Source: Paludibacter sp. (GTDB lineage: Bacteria > Bacteroidota > Bacteroidia > Bacteroidales > Paludibacteraceae). Taken from it: 64,000 nt of DNA. Numbering within the stretch: the first letter of the stretch is position 1; every line of letters begins with the position of its first letter. Position numbers and translations under genes: made by a program. Positions 59,163 through 64,000 of the stretch are shown here, in pieces. The notes under the pieces are model-generated. The model was not told the origin of the DNA and ran no database searches. It saw only the letters and a program-made list of their open reading frames with translations. The stretch is from contig JAQTTH010000020.1 of the NCBI GenBank assembly GCA_028710895.1, forward strand, positions 25,678 to 89,677, written 5' to 3'.

Positions 59163-59525
59163 ATGAAAAAAAGCTTTTTTATTTATTTAGCCGCTATATT
59201 CGCTCTTGTAACTTCCTGTACAGAAGATACCACAGTGATGATTCGGGTTAAGAACAGTAGCTCGTACAATTACCAAAATCTTGTTATCGGAGGAGATAAT
59301 TTCGGCGATTTAGCATCCGGCGGGTATTCCGGTTACAAAACGTACAGTTCAGCTTACAGATACAATTCATATCGTTTGATTGTTGAAAATGACACGATCC
59401 GTATGATTGCTATTGATTATGTGGGAGAAAAGCTGTTGAAGTCAGGAAAATATACCTACGAGATAGATGCTGTAAAGAATGAGGATAACACATTTTCCAC
59501 AACATTGACATGTGTGCAGGATTAG
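59163..59525 (+). CDS. Small lipoprotein, 120 aa
   Basis: Lipobox Cys19 (VTSC). The mature part is a short beta-rich domain (MIRVKNSSSYNYQNLVIGGD, YTYEIDAVKNEDNTF) with an immunoglobulin-like look. No family is recognised. It is followed after 14 bp by the next gene without a boundary hairpin, so the two are probably transcribed together. Confidence 0.62.
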   Translation: MKKSFFIYLAAIFALVTSCTEDTTVMIRVKNSSSYNYQNLVIGGDNFGDLASGGYSGYKTYSSAYRYNSYRLIVENDTIRMIAIDYVGEKLLKSGKYTYEIDAVKNEDNTFSTTLTCVQD

Positions 59526-59539
59526 CCAATTAAAAATAA

Positions 59540-59872
59540 ATGAAACAAATGATAGTATCAATAACTAAAATAGAATTAAACTCATATCTGAGACTTATTC
59601 CCTTTTTTAAGTTCAACGGGCAAATTATCAAAGAATTAAAGCTGTCGGCATGTAAAGGATTTAAGCTGAAACCCAATTTTAATTTGAAAGTTTGGTACAC
59701 TATGACTTTATGGGAGAATGACACAGATATCAATAATTTCTATAGGAATGACACACATTTAGAGGCAATGAAAAAATCAACGATATTTTCTTCTAAAATT
59801 CAATCGAAGCGAATTGACAAGATGGAATTGATTAACTGGAAGGATGCAAAAAAACTATTTAATACAATCTAG
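59540..59872 (+). CDS. Monooxygenase-like (DUF3291-type) protein
   Basis: A 110-aa soluble protein with the ferredoxin-like dimeric alpha/beta-barrel pattern: VWYTMTLWENDTDINNFYRN, then DTHLEAMKKSTIFSSKI. The HLEAM helix and W(E/D)ND turn are typical of small ABM/DUF3291-type monooxygenase-like proteins. No substrate is known. It lies 14 bp after the small lipoprotein gene. Confidence 0.6.
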   Translation: MKQMIVSITKIELNSYLRLIPFFKFNGQIIKELKLSACKGFKLKPNFNLKVWYTMTLWENDTDINNFYRNDTHLEAMKKSTIFSSKIQSKRIDKMELINWKDAKKLFNTI

Positions 59873-59874
59873 AA

Positions 59875-59910
59875 AGCCCTTTTGTCCGCGTTTCAAACGA
59901 AGGGAAGGGA
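59875..59910 (+). other. Short CCCG...CGAAGGG boundary hairpin
   Basis: CCTTTTGTCCGCGTTTCAAA then CGAAGGGAAGG forms a weak hairpin, and related sequences follow the next two genes (61586-61609 and 62428-62457). From here on the recurrent element is absent. Confidence 0.4.
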
Positions 59911-60028
59911 GTGTTTATAATCCTTGCCTCCTGTAAGAAATAAAAAAGTACAGATCGAAGATCTGCACTGGCTGATATTTATCTTTTATAAAACAACTCA
60001 ATTTAAGGACAAAACAGTAGAAAAAAAT

Positions 60029-61573
60029 ATGAAAGAAAAAATCTTTGTCGTAATTCTGTTTTTAAAAACAGTTATAGTTGCCGGCCAACCGGTTATAAAT
60101 AATTCAACCGTACCAGTCGGACAAAACCTGATTACAGGAAAAGAGATTCAGGCTGTAAAATACGAATTTCAGGACAAAATTTACAATTTTCAGTTAGATA
60201 CTACTTTCCAATCGTTGACCCTGCAACTGAGAGGAATAAAAAGTAATGGAAAGTATTATAACACGACTGGAGAACTAGCAGTACTTGATTTAAAATCAAA
60301 GGAAATTAAGTGGTCGAAGGAAATTAATTACGGAACCACTGAAATTGAGCAATACGATGGTGTACTGTTGTGGAATGATGGCCCGGGATCAACAACACGG
60401 TTGGAATTGACCACAGGTAATAGTCTGTGGAATTCAAAAGTTGTAGTATTCGCAACTATTCCCAATTTAAATATATCAATAGGCTATAAGTATAACAGTT
60501 TTTTACAGGAGTTTTCTAATAATCTGTCGTGCATGGACTTATCAACAGGAAAAGTACTCTGGGAAAGACCAATTGATAGAAGTTATGGTTGGAATGGTAT
60601 TGAAAATTTGAACGATACTGCTTTAATAATAAAATCATCCGGTCTTCATCAGGTTAATCTGAAAACGGGTTTAGGATGGGACTACGAAGAGAAAACCGGA
60701 ATGAAAGATTATTCGAAAACAGTTGGAGCAAATGTTGCCGGTGCCGTTTTAGGTTTGCTTACCGGTAGTTTTGTTGTTTCAACAGGTCACGACCTTGTTA
60801 GTAATCTTGTATCGAATATAGCAATTGATAGCCTTAATTACTATTTTGCATCAAAGGATTATTTGACCTGTTTATCGCATACTGGAATTGTAAAATGGAA
60901 AGTTGATTTACCCAAAGAAACAAGTCATTCAAACTTAGTATTAGACAGTACAAGAGTTGTTGTGATAAACGATGGTGAAGCAGAATATAATGGAAAGACC
61001 TGTAACTACGGCAAACCCTATATTGCTTCATTTAGCAAAAAAACAGGCATGCAGGAATTTGTAAAAATAGTTGATCTAGACAAAAATCCGTTGATTCAAT
61101 TCGTTTCGACAAAAGACAGTGTTGATTTATTATTTAAGGATAGGGCAATGCAAGTCTCATTAAAAAATGGCAATTTTAATTCGGTTGAGTACGACAGTGA
61201 ACAGATTGGAAATATTGAATATCCTGTTGCCCGGTTTAGTACATACATTAAGTCAGATTCCACTTTTCAAACATTACACGCATTAGATCCCCGTGCCATG
61301 TATTTGAAGAGCAATAAAGATAAAGTCGTGAAATTAAACAGGCATCTTCACTTTGAAAAGAACATAAGTTTTGATGAATTATACTCCCGGAGGGCAGAAT
61401 CAGACAAATACATTTTTCTATATCACGACAATAAAATTTTGGTGCTAAACAAACAACAAAAAGCAATAGCAGAACTGAATATCGGCAATAAAATATTTAT
61501 TCTTGACAATAAATTATACGGAATTGGTGGTAATGCAATAACAGAAATTGAGTTGGATAAAGAGTTTAATTGA
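60029..61573 (+). CDS. Secreted PQQ-like beta-propeller protein
   Basis: A 514-aa protein from the ATG at 60029, which gives a signal peptide (KEKIFVVILFLKTVIVAGQ). A longer frame from 59924 lacks a proper start. PQQ/WD-like blade motifs recur: ELAVLDLKSKEIKWSKEI, SCMDLSTGKVLWERPI, LTCLSHTGIVKWKVDL and IASFSKKTGMQEFVK. An inserted glycine-rich hydrophobic segment (GANVAGAVLGLLTGSFVV) near 235-252 is unusual and might associate with the membrane. Function unknown. Confidence 0.75.
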   Translation: MKEKIFVVILFLKTVIVAGQPVINNSTVPVGQNLITGKEIQAVKYEFQDKIYNFQLDTTFQSLTLQLRGIKSNGKYYNTTGELAVLDLKSKEIKWSKEINYGTTEIEQYDGVLLWNDGPGSTTRLELTTGNSLWNSKVVVFATIPNLNISIGYKYNSFLQEFSNNLSCMDLSTGKVLWERPIDRSYGWNGIENLNDTALIIKSSGLHQVNLKTGLGWDYEEKTGMKDYSKTVGANVAGAVLGLLTGSFVVSTGHDLVSNLVSNIAIDSLNYYFASKDYLTCLSHTGIVKWKVDLPKETSHSNLVLDSTRVVVINDGEAEYNGKTCNYGKPYIASFSKKTGMQEFVKIVDLDKNPLIQFVSTKDSVDLLFKDRAMQVSLKNGNFNSVEYDSEQIGNIEYPVARFSTYIKSDSTFQTLHALDPRAMYLKSNKDKVVKLNRHLHFEKNISFDELYSRRAESDKYIFLYHDNKILVLNKQQKAIAELNIGNKIFILDNKLYGIGGNAITEIELDKEFN

Positions 61574-61585
61574 ATGACTTCACTC

Positions 61586-61609
61586 CTACCCGTGCGTAAG
61601 CGTGGGGTA
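61586..61609 (+). other. Short boundary hairpin
   Basis: CTACCCGTGCGTAAGCGTGG then GGTA can fold through CCCGTGC/GCGTGGGG-type pairing. It follows a stop codon and is weakly related to 59875-59910. Confidence 0.35.
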
Positions 61610-61654
61610 AATGGAAAGTATAACAAACATACTATAAAGAACAATTGATATAAT

Positions 61655-62419
61655 ATGAAATATCTTATCACACTCATTGCACTTATCCCATGTTTCCTTT
61701 TTAGTCAGGAAACCAGGACTGTAACTAAAAAATACATTATTCCCAAAGACGTAGAAACCTATAATGTAGAATGCAATGAAACATACGAAGTACTTGCATC
61801 AAACAAAAAAATTAAGCACGGATATTATGACCGATACATTTCTTCAACAAATGTATTAATTATTGAGGGTTATTATAAGAATAATCAGAAAGATAGTCTT
61901 TGGTCCTATTATCATCGATTGGGGAAACTAATAGCAGAAGGTCGTTACAAAGAAGCAAAACGGGTTGGAATATGGAATTTCTATAATCCTTCCGGTAATA
62001 AATTAGAGCAATCATTTGATTATGATTCCAGACGGGTTTTATCATACCGGGTTGACGAATATGATAAGAAAAGACTTTTTAAAGTGTATACCGATACGGG
62101 TGAAGTGACTGTGAAACCCGATTGTCCGCCTTTATTTATAGGAGGTAGTACTGCACTACGCCTTTTACTCGAAGCGCATGATGATCCAAGTCAATATACC
62201 TTAAGAGGTATGGTAATAGTAACATATGATATTGATGTAGATGGAAAAACATCCAATTTCGACATACTAAAGGGGCTTAACGAGGCATCAAACGAAACTG
62301 CATTGCGATTGGCACATTTACTTTCGGACAATTGGATTCCTTGTATTTATAAGGGTAAACCCATTAAATGCCGTCAGGAATTTACAATGACGTTTTTACC
62401 TTCGCAGCTGCGTTTTTGA
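61655..62419 (+). CDS. TonB C-terminal domain protein with MORN-like repeats
   Basis: A 254-aa protein with a signal peptide (cleavage near LFSQ, residue 17). Residues about 50-125 hold YwqK/MORN-like strand pairs (IIEGYYKNNQKDSLWSYY, AEGRYKEAKRVGIWNFY). Residues about 155-250 match an energy-transducer TonB C-terminal domain (MVIVTYDIDVDGKTSNFDIL, then LRLAHLLSDNWIPCIYKGKP). It has no transmembrane anchor, so it is more likely a periplasmic accessory than a working TonB. Confidence 0.72.
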   Translation: MKYLITLIALIPCFLFSQETRTVTKKYIIPKDVETYNVECNETYEVLASNKKIKHGYYDRYISSTNVLIIEGYYKNNQKDSLWSYYHRLGKLIAEGRYKEAKRVGIWNFYNPSGNKLEQSFDYDSRRVLSYRVDEYDKKRLFKVYTDTGEVTVKPDCPPLFIGGSTALRLLLEAHDDPSQYTLRGMVIVTYDIDVDGKTSNFDILKGLNEASNETALRLAHLLSDNWIPCIYKGKPIKCRQEFTMTFLPSQLRF

Positions 62420-62427
62420 ATATCTTT

Positions 62428-62457
62428 CTCCCACCCGTTTAAAACGAAGGGTAAAGT
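62428..62457 (+). other. Short boundary hairpin
   Basis: CTCCCACCCGTTTAAAACGA then AGGGTAAAG contains CCCGTTT/AAACGaaGGG pairing, following a stop codon. Same family as the hairpins at 42569 and 59875. Confidence 0.4.
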
Positions 62458-62509
62458 GAAAGAAAGAAACAAATATAAGTTGGAGTAAATAAGGTAATTC
62501 AAAAAAAAA

Positions 62510-62956
62510 ATGAGAAAAACAACATTTCTGCTTTTATTAATATGTCTTGTAACATTATCATGTAAGCATAAAACGAATCAAGCTATTGATCCGATTATTA
62601 ATGCTGAGGCAAATGATAAGGAGTTAGAGAAGGCTAAAACCGAAGCATTAAAAAGATTTGATTACTTTATCGAATCGCTTAAAAAACACGCTGCCGACAC
62701 AGCCTATATGTACTCGTTAAAAATTGATTTTGTTGAAAATGATCAGCACGAGCATATGTGGGTAAACATAACTAAAATGGAGAATGATACGTTTGTCGGA
62801 ATATTAGGGAATGAACCACAGATAATTAAAAACTATAAATTCGGGGATAAAGTAATAATAAAGAAGGAGCAAGTTGAGGATTGGATACTATATAATTCGA
62901 TAACGAAAAAAATGGAAGGTGGATATTCAATTGAAGTGTTCCAAAACAGAGAATAG
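62510..62956 (+). CDS. DUF2314 lipoprotein
   Basis: A 148-aa lipoprotein with lipobox Cys18 (TLSC). The domain from about 45 to 145 fits DUF2314: SLKIDFVENDQHEHMWVNIT, TFVGILGNEPQIIKNYKFGD and VEDWILYNSITKKMEGGYS. E. coli YegJ is a relative. No function is known. Confidence 0.78.
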   Translation: MRKTTFLLLLICLVTLSCKHKTNQAIDPIINAEANDKELEKAKTEALKRFDYFIESLKKHAADTAYMYSLKIDFVENDQHEHMWVNITKMENDTFVGILGNEPQIIKNYKFGDKVIIKKEQVEDWILYNSITKKMEGGYSIEVFQNRE

Positions 62957-62993
62957 TTTCACTCAACTGGCGCGGTTTTCGTACCAACAATAA

Positions 62994-63035
62994 TAAGTCT
63001 GGACACGTATGAATCAGGTAAAGCAGATTAGATTA
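62994..63035 (+). repeat. Left half of a split hairpin element
   Basis: AATAAGTCTGGACACGTATG then AATCAGGTAAAGCAGATTAG matches the left half of 55655-55700. The right half is found downstream of the intervening gene at 63742-63800. Confidence 0.55.
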
Positions 63036-63059
63036 CAGAAATATAAAAATGAAATTAAT

Positions 63060-63758
63060 ATGTTTAGAAAAGTTTTCAAAGTAAGAATTTTTGTTTGTTT
63101 ATTTATTCCGGTTTTCACAGGATGTGCTTCTATGTCGACCATGCAAACAGCACGTGTAACTGAAAAAGGTAAATTTGATTATTTAGTTGGAGGCGGAGTT
63201 GTGAATTCATCTATTGTGGGAACTTCCCGAATTGTGACAAGTCCTGATACTGTAAGCACCACCACCGTTTTTAGTCAAAAGTTTTATATTCCTTTTATTG
63301 AATTAGGCATGCGTTATGGTATTTTAGATAATCTGGACGTAGGAGCAAAAGTATCCATAATTGGAACAGCCACATTGGATTTCAAATATCAATTTTTGGG
63401 AGATAGAAATTCTAAACTGGCTGGTAGTGTTGGTTTGGGTGGGGGTTATATAAGTATTGGAGTGAATACTACCAAAAACCACATGTACGATGCCATGTTA
63501 CCGGTTTATTTTTCGTACCATCCCCTTAATTGGATAAGTTTATATTGTAGCCCGAAATATGTTTTTCGAACAACAAATTCATATAATTTCGAAAACAACT
63601 ATCATGGCACAACATTTTCCCATTGGTATGGTGCTTCCGGTGGTATAAGAATAGGTAAACGTATAGCGTTTTTAGCAGAATATTCTTTCTTCGGGAATAG
63701 TTTGTCTCCGGTTCCGTTTTCGCAGGTATCATGTGGTATTGCTTTTCAGGCAGATTAA
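63060..63758 (+). CDS. Outer-membrane-barrel-like lipoprotein
   Basis: A 232-aa protein from the ATG at 63060, which gives a lipobox Cys22 (FTGC). An in-frame upstream ATG at 63009 would put the element's left half into the protein. The mature part has Gly/aromatic-rich strands (YLVGGGVVNSSIVG, ELGMRYGILDNLDVGAKVSI, YSFFGNSL) typical of small barrels. Its stop TAA lies inside the right half of the flanking element. Function unknown. Confidence 0.62.
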   Translation: MFRKVFKVRIFVCLFIPVFTGCASMSTMQTARVTEKGKFDYLVGGGVVNSSIVGTSRIVTSPDTVSTTTVFSQKFYIPFIELGMRYGILDNLDVGAKVSIIGTATLDFKYQFLGDRNSKLAGSVGLGGGYISIGVNTTKNHMYDAMLPVYFSYHPLNWISLYCSPKYVFRTTNSYNFENNYHGTTFSHWYGASGGIRIGKRIAFLAEYSFFGNSLSPVPFSQVSCGIAFQAD

Positions 63759-63800
63759 ATCATGGTTCAAACATGAATAAAATCAGCTTGCACATGTAGA
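63742..63800 (+). repeat. Right half of the split hairpin element
   Basis: CAGGCAGATTAAATCATGGT, TCAAACATGAATAAAATCAG and GCACATGTAGAATAAA matches 55729-55780. With 62994-63035 it brackets the 63060-63758 gene. Confidence 0.55.
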
Positions 63801-63838
63801 ATAAATAATGATATTTCAACACATAAATAAAATACAAA

Positions 63839-64000
63839 ATGAAGAAGCTATTAAGATCCGGATTTTTTTTATTGACAATTATTTTCTTAGTCTCATGTAA
63901 CAATAATGAACCGGTTACTGACATTGGAACAATACAAAAAGAGTTGCAAACAGTAGTAAAAGATAATGCAATAACAAAATGTGCAGTCTTTTCTTCACAA
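63839..64000 (+). CDS. Lipoprotein, truncated by window end
   Basis: The first 54 codons of a gene cut by the window edge. The N-terminus carries a signal peptide and lipobox Cys20 (FLVSC) followed by an Asn-rich start of the mature chain. The product beyond this cannot be judged. It shows that the same-strand run of short secreted-protein genes continues past the window. Confidence 0.65.
   Translation, partial: MKKLLRSGFFLLTIIFLVSCNNNEPVTDIGTIQKELQTVVKDNAITKCAVFSSQ

Noticed and set aside
59924..60028. 35-residue N-terminal extension of the propeller protein
   Set aside because: It uses a TTG start and would bury a clear signal peptide that starts at 60029.
46000..64000. Prophage or conjugative element
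   Set aside because: No capsid, terminase, portal, relaxase, T4SS or integrase genes are seen among the genes of the region.

Overview
The window looks like a chromosome segment of a low-GC Bacteroidota, most likely order Bacteroidales. The supporting signs are repeated TAnnTTTG -7 promoter elements, three secreted proteins with C-terminal type IX secretion (T9SS) sorting domains, many short SPII lipoprotein signals, a DUF4465 (BtuH-type) protein behind a cobalamin riboswitch, and large numbers of palindromic intergenic repeats. I cannot assign a genus from the sequence alone.

Layout. (1) 1-2.7 kb: four minus-strand accessory genes, several separated by a GCTCCCGC / CGATACAATCG boundary element. 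(2) 2.7-46 kb: mostly chromosomal backbone. It holds a 21-bp-phased repeat array (3376-3721), a THUMP-like methyltransferase, the B12 riboswitch plus BtuH-like lipoprotein, SRP RNA and tRNA-Thr, RNase P RNA, NADH dehydrogenase II, TrpB2, yicC-gmk-nadD, rsmG, fabD, aspS, acs, a polysaccharide-deacetylase lipoprotein pair, two large T9SS cargo proteins, mtnN, an M48 protease and assorted small genes. REP/MITE-like palindromes fill the gaps, and a second 21-bp array lies at 45053-45283. (3) 46-64 kb: more than 20 consecutive plus-strand genes, mostly short, A+T-rich, unrelated and often secreted or membrane-bound. Each of the first dozen or so is separated from the next by a long hairpin whose outer arms look like integron attC arms (CTAAC ... 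GTTAG) and whose interior is a recurrent roughly 100-125 nt element present in nine full or partial copies.

How it fits together. The backbone supplies housekeeping functions: translation (aspS, rsmG, SRP RNA, rnpB), fatty-acid synthesis (fabD), NAD and nucleotide metabolism (nadD, gmk), acetate activation (acs) and methylthioadenosine salvage (mtnN). The right-hand region behaves like a gene-cassette array with no integrase visible in the window (integron-like or CALIN-like). It has one head promoter, one gene direction, stop codons buried in the 5' arm of the following hairpin, cassettes unrelated to each other, and an apparent occupied versus empty pair of a second element. This array, with its composite hairpins, is the best candidate here for an undescribed system. 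The two phase-locked 21-bp arrays are the second.
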